This document shows, piece after piece, positions 51,592 through 57,488 of a stretch of DNA of 57,488 nt. The DNA is from Bacteroidota bacterium. Its GTDB lineage: Bacteria; Bacteroidota; Bacteroidia; Palsa-948. The stretch covers positions 1 to 57,488 of the forward strand of contig JACRAL010000216.1 in the NCBI GenBank assembly GCA_016213435.1, read 5' to 3'. The translations under genes were made by a program, and so were the position numbers. Position 1 is the stretch's first letter; every line of letters starts with the position of its first letter. The notes under the pieces are model-generated. The model was not told where the DNA came from, did no database searches, and was given only the letters and a program-made list of their open reading frames with translations.

Positions 51592-51628
51592 GGCCCTCTC
51601 CCTAATGGGGAGAGTTGGAGAGGGGCTT
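51592..51628. repeat. Palindromic element copy 11, abutting the ubiA-like stop codon
   Basis: GCCCTCTCCC-taat-GGGGAGAG followed by TTGGAGAGGGGC begins directly after the stop codon of the prenyltransferase gene on the minus strand. A half-related block (TATCGGGACATCCCCGCTAGGGAGG) lies at about 51531-51553. Confidence 0.7.
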
Positions 51629-52597
51629 CTATTTCCATAAAAAGAACTTCAGCAGAAATAAAAAAATTATTCCAGCCAGCATGATGATTTTCACCATCAC
51701 ACTCGACACGTGAAAGTGTTTTTTCTCTTTTGCTGTGGATGTGCGGATCAGAATGAGCAAAAGGGGAAGTTGGATAAGTGAAAGAAAATAGAAGAATGAA
51801 ATTTTATTGTTTGATACATACTGATAATGCTGCACGTACCCGATTCCCGCCATGAAAAGTAAAATCATTGAGGATGCAATCATTTTAGCTTTTTTCATTC
51901 CAAGAACAATGGGAATCGTTCTGCAGCCGTATTGCATATCTCCTTCCACATCTTCCATGTCTTTTATCATTTCGCGGATGAGTGAAAGTCCAAAAGCGGC
52001 AAGTGAATATGCGCCTGTCCATATAAGAATACCTGATGTAGTTGTATTGCCAAGATAGGATTGTTGTTCTACAAGTTGTGTGTTGTATTTGATGATATCG
52101 AGCGGAACTTCAAATAATGTAACCATGAAAGGAACCATCCCTACAAGGAGAGAAATAATAATATTTCCGGTAAAGAACTGATGTTTGAAGGTAGTGGAGT
52201 AAAACCATAATCCGATCACGGAAAGAATGAATAATGTGCTTCTTGACAGGAGGATGTTGTATTTCCATGAAAGAAAAATTCCGATTGCCACACCGAGACA
52301 ACTTAGTACTGCGTGTGCACCCATCGCCACCCTGCGTTTCACACCCTTGTCAATTACAAGTTGTTCGGGTTTGTTGATGTTGTCAATGCGAACATCAAAA
52401 TAATCATTGATGATATATCCTCCGGCTGAAATAAAAACAACTGCAAGTACAAGCAATGCAAATTCTAAGTTGCTCATTTGTAATTCAAATCCTGAAGCTT
52501 TCAGAAGAGGTTCAATCAGGCACAAGCGAATCATGTATTGCGTGAAAGCAATAATGAGAAGATTGGGAAGACGGATTAGTTTTAGAAATGGGATCAT
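51629..52597 (-). CDS. UbiA-family prenyltransferase-like membrane protein
   Basis: A 322-residue polytopic membrane protein from the ATG at 52597, which overlaps the kdsC stop as ATGA. The UbiA aspartate motifs are present: NDYFDVRID near residue 65 and REMIKDMEDVEGD near residue 205. The hydrophobic segments agree with eight or nine membrane helices. Such enzymes attach prenyl chains to aromatic or glycerol-phosphate acceptors. The sequence is of the type annotated as geranylgeranylglycerol-phosphate geranylgeranyltransferase in Bacteroidota, but the acceptor cannot be told from this. A longer frame start at 52642 would read inside the kdsC gene. Confidence 0.83.
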   Translation of the reverse strand: MIPFLKLIRLPNLLIIAFTQYMIRLCLIEPLLKASGFELQMSNLEFALLVLAVVFISAGGYIINDYFDVRIDNINKPEQLVIDKGVKRRVAMGAHAVLSCLGVAIGIFLSWKYNILLSRSTLFILSVIGLWFYSTTFKHQFFTGNIIISLLVGMVPFMVTLFEVPLDIIKYNTQLVEQQSYLGNTTTSGILIWTGAYSLAAFGLSLIREMIKDMEDVEGDMQYGCRTIPIVLGMKKAKMIASSMILLFMAGIGYVQHYQYVSNNKISFFYFLSLIQLPLLLILIRTSTAKEKKHFHVSSVMVKIIMLAGIIFLFLLKFFLWK

Positions 52598-53139
52598 AAT
52601 GATGCTAAAGATTTTTGTTCTTTCTTTTTCAGCGGCAGCCATTTTTTATGCACTTTCATCGTTTGTTCAATCACATCTCTTACGCATCCTTCACCGCCTT
52701 TCTTATCGGAAATATAAACACTGAGTTCTTTAATTTCCTGTGCGGCATCTTTGGGGCAGCAGGGAATTCCGCAGCGCTGCATCACTTCATAGTCTGGCAT
52801 GTCATCGCCCATGTATAAAATGTTTTCGTATTTCAAATTGTGTATGTGCATGAATTCTTTCAGCGCGTCAAGTTTATCTGTTATGCCGATATACACATCG
52901 TGCACTCCTAATTTTTCCAGACGGTTTTTTGCCGGCTCGGATTTACCTCCTGAGATAACCCCTATCGTGTATCCGTTCTTCACCGCATGCTGAAGCGCAT
53001 ATCCATCGCGTGTGTTCATGGTGCGCACCATCTGGCCATCTGCCATCAAAGTAACACTTCCATCAGTTAGCACTCCGTCAATGTCAAATACAAATGACTT
53101 TACGTTATTCAGGAGCTGTTTGAAATTTTTCTTTGCCAC
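52594..53139 (-). CDS. HAD-family phosphatase, KdsC-like (KDO 8-phosphate phosphatase)
   Basis: A 181-residue C0-type HAD phosphatase. Motif I is VFDIDGVLTDG (nucleophilic and acid/base Asp), motif II lies in VISGGKSEPAKNRLEKLG, and motif IV in MGDDMPDYEVM. PCCPKDAAQEIK is typical of KdsC, which hydrolyses KDO 8-phosphate for lipopolysaccharide core synthesis. The C-terminal tail (KKWLPLKKKEQKSLASL) is slightly longer than usual. It overlaps the DUF2520 gene by one base upstream and the ubiA-like gene by four bases downstream, so the three are translationally coupled. Confidence 0.85.
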   Translation of the reverse strand: MAKKNFKQLLNNVKSFVFDIDGVLTDGSVTLMADGQMVRTMNTRDGYALQHAVKNGYTIGVISGGKSEPAKNRLEKLGVHDVYIGITDKLDALKEFMHIHNLKYENILYMGDDMPDYEVMQRCGIPCCPKDAAQEIKELSVYISDKKGGEGCVRDVIEQTMKVHKKWLPLKKKEQKSLASL

Positions 53140-53909
53140 TATTTATATGTATTGATGATGCTTTTACTGATTAGTTTATACAAATCTCTGTAATTTTTGT
53201 CAGGCAGCAATTTTAAATGAGCGTTCATGGTCTTTTTATCATTTCTTTTTGCGGGTCCTGTTTGTGATTCTTTTGGATTATTCATTCCATTCATTGCGGT
53301 GGACAGTATAAGCGGACCGAATATTTCAAAAGGAAGATGATTTTTTTTTAAAAGAGATTGGGAAAGATAATAGAGATGATTTGGAAAATTATTCACCCAA
53401 ACTGCTCCTAAGTGTAAAATTCTTCGCTGTTGAGAGTTAAGCGTATAAACTTTTGGACTTAACGAACGCGCCAACTTCAATAATTTTTGTTTTGAAGCAG
53501 GATTATTCGTCTCGATCACAAGAAGGATTTTTTTGAAATCAACTTTTGTTTTGGCTTTAATGGTTTGAATCTGCCACAGCACTCCGCAGTTTTTAAATTT
53601 TTTCTTCAGAACGGAAATGTCTGTTGCACCTGAGGTATGAATCACTAAACTATTTTTTAAAGCAGGCAGCTTTTTTGCCACTTCAGCTATGGCATCGTCT
53701 TTTACGGCAATGATGTAGATATCAGAGGGGTAGCGCGCAATAAGGCTTGCATCTAAACTTCTGCCAAAACTTGTGTTTAATTTTCGTCCAAGTTTTTTAG
53801 CATGAGAAAGAGTAGGGCTGTAAACAAAAGTAATTTTGTGTCCGCATTTTTTCAATGCTTGCCCCAACTGAGTTGCTACATTTCCGGAACCGATTAGAAA
53901 TATTTGCAT
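53139..53909 (-). CDS. Rossmann-fold / DUF2520 protein
   Basis: A 256-residue protein with an N-terminal NAD(P)-binding fold (IFLIGSGNVATQLGQAL) similar to the F420-dependent NADP oxidoreductase group and pyrroline-5-carboxylate reductase. A C-terminal helical DUF2520 domain follows (ILHLGAVWVNNFPNHLYYL, GPLILSTAMNG). The segments YIIAVKDDAIAEVAKKLP and VIHTSGATDISVL are typical of the family. The substrate is not known. It lies directly upstream of kdsC with a one-base overlap, and this pairing is common in Bacteroidota. Confidence 0.82.
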   Translation of the reverse strand: MQIFLIGSGNVATQLGQALKKCGHKITFVYSPTLSHAKKLGRKLNTSFGRSLDASLIARYPSDIYIIAVKDDAIAEVAKKLPALKNSLVIHTSGATDISVLKKKFKNCGVLWQIQTIKAKTKVDFKKILLVIETNNPASKQKLLKLARSLSPKVYTLNSQQRRILHLGAVWVNNFPNHLYYLSQSLLKKNHLPFEIFGPLILSTAMNGMNNPKESQTGPAKRNDKKTMNAHLKLLPDKNYRDLYKLISKSIINTYK

Positions 53910-53936
53910 CAGTTGTTTGTCGGTTAAATTCTTCTG

Positions 53937-56414
53937 TTAATCTTTTCTGAGTCTTCTTCGAATCGCCATCACCGTTCCGATGACCATGATGATGCACCCC
54001 ATCCATAAAACGTTTATGTAAGGAAATACAATTGCTTTCATTACGATAAAATCTTTTTTGCCGGCTGTTTTTTCGGAAACTGAAATATCAATTTTTCCGG
54101 TAGACGGATTCACCTGCCAGAATGAAAACTTAAGTCCGAGTTCCTCCACTTTGCTTTCTACGGTATTTGGCATGCTGTCGGTAATGTAATACACAGGCAT
54201 TGCATCGAACATCTTTCCGGACACATCTAAAACTTTGAGTTTTGCTCCTACAGCAATTTGTGCCTTTTGAATTCCAAGTTTTTCTTTGTCAATAGAAGTA
54301 TTTAGTTTTTCAAGAACAATAATGCTGTTTGCAGAGAAAAAAGTATCGCCCACAGCAAGCGTATTGTTGTGCGGCTCTTTGTATTCACCGGCTCCGCTTT
54401 GTTGGAGTTGTTCTCCTGCATGTTCAAGATCAGCATAGGTGATGTGCGTGTAAATATCTTTTGTAAGATAATGCTTGGTGTCAGGTTCAGGTACATTTCC
54501 CATGCGCTGGTTGAGTTGGATTCTTGGACTGAGCGTGAAAGTTTCGGATAAGCTTCCATCTGCATTTTTTTTCAGGTATTCCACATCATAAAAAATATCT
54601 ACACCTGCTTTTCTTTTCCCATTATAGGTAATAAAGTAATCGTCCATTCTTACAGTGTCATTTTGCTGAAGAAGGATGTTCTCCTGGTTTGAATATTCTT
54701 TTCCGAAAATGCTGACATCTCCTTTTTGGTTTACCGAAATTTTTTCGCTTCGCGAAGTAGAGATCATTGCTCCCATCAATACCATTCCGAAGCCAATGTG
54801 TGCGATGGAAGCGCCTGCGTGATCGAGCTTTCCTTTCAGGATTTTAACGATGTAAGTGATATTTGCAAAGACTGCAAAGATGCAGGTGAATAATAGCAGC
54901 GCATAAAAAACAGTTCTTCCTTCTGAAAACCACTTGAAAGAAAAACTGATTAAAATGGCAAGAACCAGCGAAATGCCAAGCGGAATAACAATATTTTTCC
55001 GAAATTCTTTAGGGTTTGAGTTTTTATATTTCAGAAATTGTGTGCATGATAACAGAGTTAGGATCAAAATAGCAAATGGAATCTGCCACTGATGATAATG
55101 ATTAAACGCTTTTCCCTCGGCAGGAGGAGCTAGATGAGATCCGAAAATCTTATTTATAAGAGGAATGGATGTAGTGAGGGTTATCTGAAAAGCAGAGATC
55201 AGCAGTATCAACGCTCCGATAAACATCCAGAATTCACGCGACCAGATACTGTCTTCCTGTGCTTGCCCTGGAAGTTTTTTGAAGTTGATTGCGAGCATGA
55301 CAATTGCAAGAGCCACAAAAAATAGAAGGTACACAAGTAATTGCCCCGACATTCCCAGATCAGTGAAGGCATGCACGGAACTATCTCCTAAAATTCCGCT
55401 GCGCGTGAGAAAAGTGGCATAGAGAACAAGAATAAAAGAGATGAGAGAAAGAAAAAAAGTGGCAAAGAGCGATTGTCCTTTGTTTTTATAGATCATCATT
55501 ACGTGTCCTGCACCAACCAAGACAAGCCAGGGAACAAGCGATGCGTTCTCCACAGGATCCCAAGCCCAGAATCCACCGAAGGAAAGCGCTTCATATGCCC
55601 AGGCGCCTCCCATGAGGATTCCTGTGCCAAGGATCATGATTCCAAGAAATGTCCATGGCAGTGCAGGGCGCTGCCACTCTGAATATTTTTTTTTCCACAA
55701 ACCGGCAATTGCAAATGCGAATGGAACAACCGTTAAAGCAAATCCAAGAAAAAGTGTGGGCGGATGAATTACCATCCAGTAATTCTGAAGGAGAGGATTT
55801 AACCCTTTTCCGTCAAGTTTGGACAGATAATCCGGTTGCTGAACGAAGGGAAGATGTTTGAAATCAGGAAACTCGCGCAGAAGAATAGTGAATGGATTGC
55901 TGCCTATTCTATAATCTAAAACATAAACTCCAAGAATCATCGAGCAAAGAAAAACCTGAACGAGAGAAATAACGGCCATCACAGGAGATTCCCATCTTAC
56001 CTCTGCCTCTCCCAAGGGAGAGGAGCTGAGTTTTTTCATTAAAAAAATTCCAAGAACTGCATTCCAAAATATCCAGAGGAGAAAACTTCCTTCTTGTCCT
56101 TCCCAGAAACAGGAAGCAATGTACTGCATCGGCATTGCTTTGCTGGAATGATGCCATATATATTCATATTCAAAATAATGTCCGGAAAGCATGATGAACA
56201 ATGTGCCCACCATCCCGAATACAGAAAAAACATGAATAAGAAAAGAAAGGCGAGCGATTTTTATCCAGCCCTTACCCTGACCATTTCCTTCAGGGAGAGG
56301 AGAGCTTGTGGCTGAAAAATAGGAGAGCGCAGCCAGAAGCGCAGCAACAAATGAAAGAATAACAAAACAATTTCCAAGTTGTCCTGCCCAAAGATGTTCA
56401 CCGATGTATTGCAT
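53937..56414 (-). CDS. ccmF: CcmF-type cytochrome c heme lyase with two in-frame palindromic inserts
   Basis: An 825-residue membrane protein for cytochrome c maturation that presents heme to apocytochrome. About 13 membrane helices are visible. The tryptophan-rich heme-handling loop is GGFWAWDPVENASLVPWLVL (near residue 285). VIHPPTLFLGFAL and SVHAFTDLGMSG are also typical, and a large periplasmic beta domain lies near the C-terminus. Two segments are foreign: SSPLPEGNGQGKG at about residues 37-49, between the first two helices, and SSSPLGEAEVR at about 130-140. Both are encoded by copies of the palindromic repeat family. Start at ATG 56414; a TACCTTTG element lies about 64 bases upstream. 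Confidence 0.9.
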   Translation of the reverse strand: MQYIGEHLWAGQLGNCFVILSFVAALLAALSYFSATSSPLPEGNGQGKGWIKIARLSFLIHVFSVFGMVGTLFIMLSGHYFEYEYIWHHSSKAMPMQYIASCFWEGQEGSFLLWIFWNAVLGIFLMKKLSSSPLGEAEVRWESPVMAVISLVQVFLCSMILGVYVLDYRIGSNPFTILLREFPDFKHLPFVQQPDYLSKLDGKGLNPLLQNYWMVIHPPTLFLGFALTVVPFAFAIAGLWKKKYSEWQRPALPWTFLGIMILGTGILMGGAWAYEALSFGGFWAWDPVENASLVPWLVLVGAGHVMMIYKNKGQSLFATFFLSLISFILVLYATFLTRSGILGDSSVHAFTDLGMSGQLLVYLLFFVALAIVMLAINFKKLPGQAQEDSIWSREFWMFIGALILLISAFQITLTTSIPLINKIFGSHLAPPAEGKAFNHYHQWQIPFAILILTLLSCTQFLKYKNSNPKEFRKNIVIPLGISLVLAILISFSFKWFSEGRTVFYALLLFTCIFAVFANITYIVKILKGKLDHAGASIAHIGFGMVLMGAMISTSRSEKISVNQKGDVSIFGKEYSNQENILLQQNDTVRMDDYFITYNGKRKAGVDIFYDVEYLKKNADGSLSETFTLSPRIQLNQRMGNVPEPDTKHYLTKDIYTHITYADLEHAGEQLQQSGAGEYKEPHNNTLAVGDTFFSANSIIVLEKLNTSIDKEKLGIQKAQIAVGAKLKVLDVSGKMFDAMPVYYITDSMPNTVESKVEELGLKFSFWQVNPSTGKIDISVSEKTAGKKDFIVMKAIVFPYINVLWMGCIIMVIGTVMAIRRRLRKD
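55991..56030. repeat. Palindromic element copy 12, inside ccmF (second insert)
   Basis: CCTCTGCCTCTCCC-aa-GGGAGAGGAG. On the coding strand it reads SSSPLGEAEVRW, the same frame as the inserts in maf and wlbA. Confidence 0.75.
56265..56312. repeat. Palindromic element copy 13, inside ccmF (first insert)
   Basis: CCAGCCCTTACCCTGACC followed by CCTTCAGGGAGAGGAGAGC, a more diverged copy. It reads SSPLPEGNGQGKGW on the coding strand. Confidence 0.65.
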
Positions 56415-56477
56415 ATAAAGTAAACTACCTGCTTCTCTCTAAAGAGAAAAAGAGAAGACATTGAAATTAATGTTGTG

Positions 56478-56485
56478 CAAAGGTA
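56478..56485 (-). promoter_or_regulatory. Candidate ccmF -7 element (TACCTTTG, minus strand)
   Basis: On the minus strand TACCTTTG fits TAnnTTTG and lies 64 bases before the ccmF ATG. Confidence 0.4.
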
Positions 56486-56680
56486 ATCAAAGTTGCAAAT
56501 AGCATTTATTTACTATTTCTTATTTGATGCAAAGCAATACAGCAAAGAAGTCTTGGCAATAGTTAACTCATTTTTAAATATTTTACAATTTAAGATTGTC
56601 GTTATAATATTTGACTTGCTAATTATTCTGTTTGCAGGTGGAGTAGGGAAAGAGTGTTTTAGTCAACTTTACTAAAAACA

Positions 56681-56716
56681 AAAAACCTCAATAATTTTTC
56701 AATTATTAAGGTTTCT
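56681..56716 (-). terminator. Hairpin terminator downstream of the tRNA fragment
   Basis: On the minus strand AAACCTTAATAATT pairs with AATTATTGAGGTTT and is followed by TTTTGTTTTT. It directly follows the tRNA-Asn 3' end, as expected of an original tRNA terminator. Confidence 0.65.
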
Positions 56717-56718
56717 TT

Positions 56719-56762
56719 GCTCCTCGAGCAGGACTTGAACCTGCGACCCTCTGATTAACAGT
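56719..56762 (-). pseudogene. 3' half of a tRNA-Asn(GTT), probable attachment-site scar
   Basis: Read on the minus strand, CTGTTAATC (anticodon loop with GTT) is followed by AGAGGGTCGCAGG, TTCAAGT, CCTGC and TCGAGGAGC. This is a normal 3' half of tRNA-Asn with a paired T arm. The DNA 5' to it (56763 upward) does not supply the anticodon 5' strand, D arm or acceptor 5' strand, so the gene is incomplete. Elements that integrate into tRNA 3' ends leave exactly such fragments at their far end. The element would then extend to higher coordinates. Confidence 0.75.
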
Positions 56763-57063
56763 GAACCTAAAAAACCTTATCGAGCAGGGGTGTAAAAGTA
56801 ACAAAAAGTTTGAATTCAAAGTTTTTTTGAAGGTTTTTACTGGTTTTTAGAAATTTTTCTTGAAAAAAAACACCACACTAAGAAATGCATAATCAGCGAA
56901 ATTTCGCACATTTAAAAACATAAACCACACTTTAAACCACACTCAAGTTTCAGCTACTTTTCCAACCCCATCAAGTATCATCCATCACCACCACCTCCAC
57001 ATAAAAATTACAAGTTGCTAAAGTCCCTTTTGAATTTCATATAAAGGCGTATTTTTGAATGAT

Positions 57064-57213
57064 ATGACCGAGACTAAAAAATCCCCACGCTTAATCGTTT
57101 GTAAAAAATGCAGAAAGAAGAGAAAACTTCACGCTAAGAACCTGTGCCAGCTTTGCTACGCTATTGTCAGAAAGGTAAGAAGCAAAAACAAAAAAATGTT
57201 TCGAGTGATTTAA
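57064..57213 (+). CDS. Tiny zinc-ribbon protein
   Basis: A 49-residue, very basic protein with two CxxC pairs: LIVCKKCRKK and NLCQLCYAI, about 12 residues apart. This is the spacing of a small zinc ribbon. Lysine and arginine make up much of the rest, so nucleic-acid binding is plausible. The start is ATG 57064 and the stop TAA 57211-57213. No RBS is obvious. It lies on the presumed integrative element beside the tRNA-Asn scar and upstream of higB. Family unknown. Confidence 0.6.
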   Translation: MTETKKSPRLIVCKKCRKKRKLHAKNLCQLCYAIVRKVRSKNKKMFRVI

Positions 57214-57270
57214 GAGTGTCGTGTGATGCAAGACCTACCCCGTCCTTTTGAAAATAATAGTATTTAAAAA

Positions 57271-57291
57271 AAGTTCCCAATCAGGGAACTT
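57271..57291. promoter_or_regulatory. Inverted repeat, probable HigA operator or terminator
   Basis: AAGTTCCC-aatca-GGGAACTT, a perfect 8-bp inverted repeat, ends 4 bases before the TATCTTTG promoter element of higB. This position would let the HigA antitoxin, or the toxin-antitoxin complex, block RNA polymerase. Confidence 0.6.
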
Positions 57292-57295
57292 TTAG

Positions 57296-57303
57296 TATCT
57301 TTG
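57296..57303 (+). promoter_or_regulatory. Candidate higB -7 element (TATCTTTG)
   Basis: TATCTTTG fits TAnnTTTG and ends 24 bases before the GTG start of higB. Confidence 0.5.
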
Positions 57304-57327
57304 TATCGTACACAATAACAGAAGGGC

Positions 57328-57488
57328 GTGAGAGTCATAGCCAAAAAGACATTAAGAGAATTCTGGCATAAGCACAGCGACTGTGAACAGCAGTTAAAAG
57401 CATGGTATGAAGAAGCCGATGGAGCAACATGGAAAACACCAGCAGATATAAAAAAGGATTACCCGAGTGCAAGCATTCTGGAAGACAA
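57328..57488 (+). CDS. higB: HigB-type mRNA interferase toxin (partial, cut by window edge)
   Basis: The frame opens with GTG at 57328 and runs out of the window after 53 codons. The translation RVIAKKTLREFWHKHSDCEQ, then LKAWYEEADGATWKTPADIK and DYPSASIL, is characteristic of the HigB toxin family (RelE-like fold, ribosome-dependent mRNA cleavage). HigB genes of this type are followed by higA, encoding a helix-turn-helix antitoxin, which must lie beyond the window. The GTG gives the expected N-terminus, and the promoter and operator lie directly upstream. Toxin-antitoxin genes fit the suspected integrative element. Confidence 0.82.
   Translation, partial: MRVIAKKTLREFWHKHSDCEQQLKAWYEEADGATWKTPADIKKDYPSASILED

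Larger units (their letters stand above)
56415..57063. other. Gene-poor stretch with promoter, terminator and tRNA scar
   Basis: About 650 bases between ccmF and the zinc-ribbon gene hold the ccmF promoter element, a terminator hairpin and a tRNA-Asn 3' fragment. The rest (56790-57063) is AT-rich with AACCACACT repeats near 56870-56945. I find no gene in it. Confidence 0.6.

Noticed and set aside
56719-56790. Complete tRNA-Asn gene on the minus strand
   Set aside because: Only the 3' half folds. The upstream sequence does not pair with the anticodon stem or the acceptor strand.

Overview
The window is chromosomal DNA from a member of the Bacteroidota. Evidence for this: a primary sigma factor of about 290 residues without region 1.1, the gene order rpsO-pnp-rpoD-rpe, TAnnTTTG promoter elements, type IX secretion (T9SS) sorting domains, PorP/SprF and PorE-like proteins, and a one-piece tmRNA with a tag ending in FAMAA. 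The DNA is AT-rich. Many small palindromic repeats and remnants of mobile DNA suggest an environmental, repeat-laden genome; I cannot place it below phylum.

Layout. 1-1.8 kb: the cut-off tail of a SpoIIE-type phosphatase gene, then three small overlapping genes (acylphosphatase, DUF1801, YdeI/OmdA-like). 1.8-9.1 kb: a surface-polysaccharide cluster (WbpD- and WlbA-like enzymes, nucleotide-sugar dehydrogenase, RmlB, UDP-sugar 4-epimerase, CpsB-type phosphatase) interrupted by a broken AlbA/ATPase gene. 9.1-13.8 kb: housekeeping rpsO, pnp, rpoD, rpe. 13.8-19.1 kb: an accessory stretch with a CT microsatellite, a T9SS-exported GloVer-repeat protein lacking its start, a 21-bp tandem array followed by a helical/PKD-like protein (locus A), and hicBA. 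19.1-23.3 kb: a saccharopine-dehydrogenase-like gene, ssrA, and the remains of an element integrated at the ssrA 3' end.

23.3-33.5 kb (minus strand): a signalling operon running cheR, cheB, a GAF protein, a SpoIIE/PP2C phosphatase (SiaA-like), a tandem-fused SiaB-like kinase, a SiaC-like phosphoprotein, an ABCG-type transporter with a TerB-like N-terminus, and a lipoprotein. It looks like a Sia-type phosphorylation switch whose output is a transporter rather than a diguanylate cyclase. 33.7-43.0 kb (minus): a T9SS adhesin operon made of a 1739-residue PKD protein with a type B sorting domain, PorP/SprF, a PorE-like OmpA protein and a small secreted protein. 43.1-46.3 kb: locus B, an insertion-like block of small genes, two paralogous helical proteins and a second 21-bp array. 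It is flanked by two copies of the same gene tail. 46.3-50.7 kb (minus): porin, phosphate-binding-like protein, porin, HAMP-GAF sensor. 50.9-56.4 kb (minus): maf, ubiA-like, kdsC-like, DUF2520 and ccmF. 56.7-57.5 kb: a tRNA-Asn 3' fragment (attachment-site scar), a tiny zinc-ribbon gene and the start of a higBA locus cut by the window edge.

The three observations I rate highest are: (1) a family of short palindromic elements that lies between genes and also inside protein genes, always preserving the reading frame (wlbA, maf, ccmF twice, porE, the locus A array); (2) the Sia/Che/ABC-transporter operon; (3) loci A and B, two related modules of a 21-bp, heptapeptide-coding tandem array next to a protein with a shared C-terminal domain and no signal peptide.
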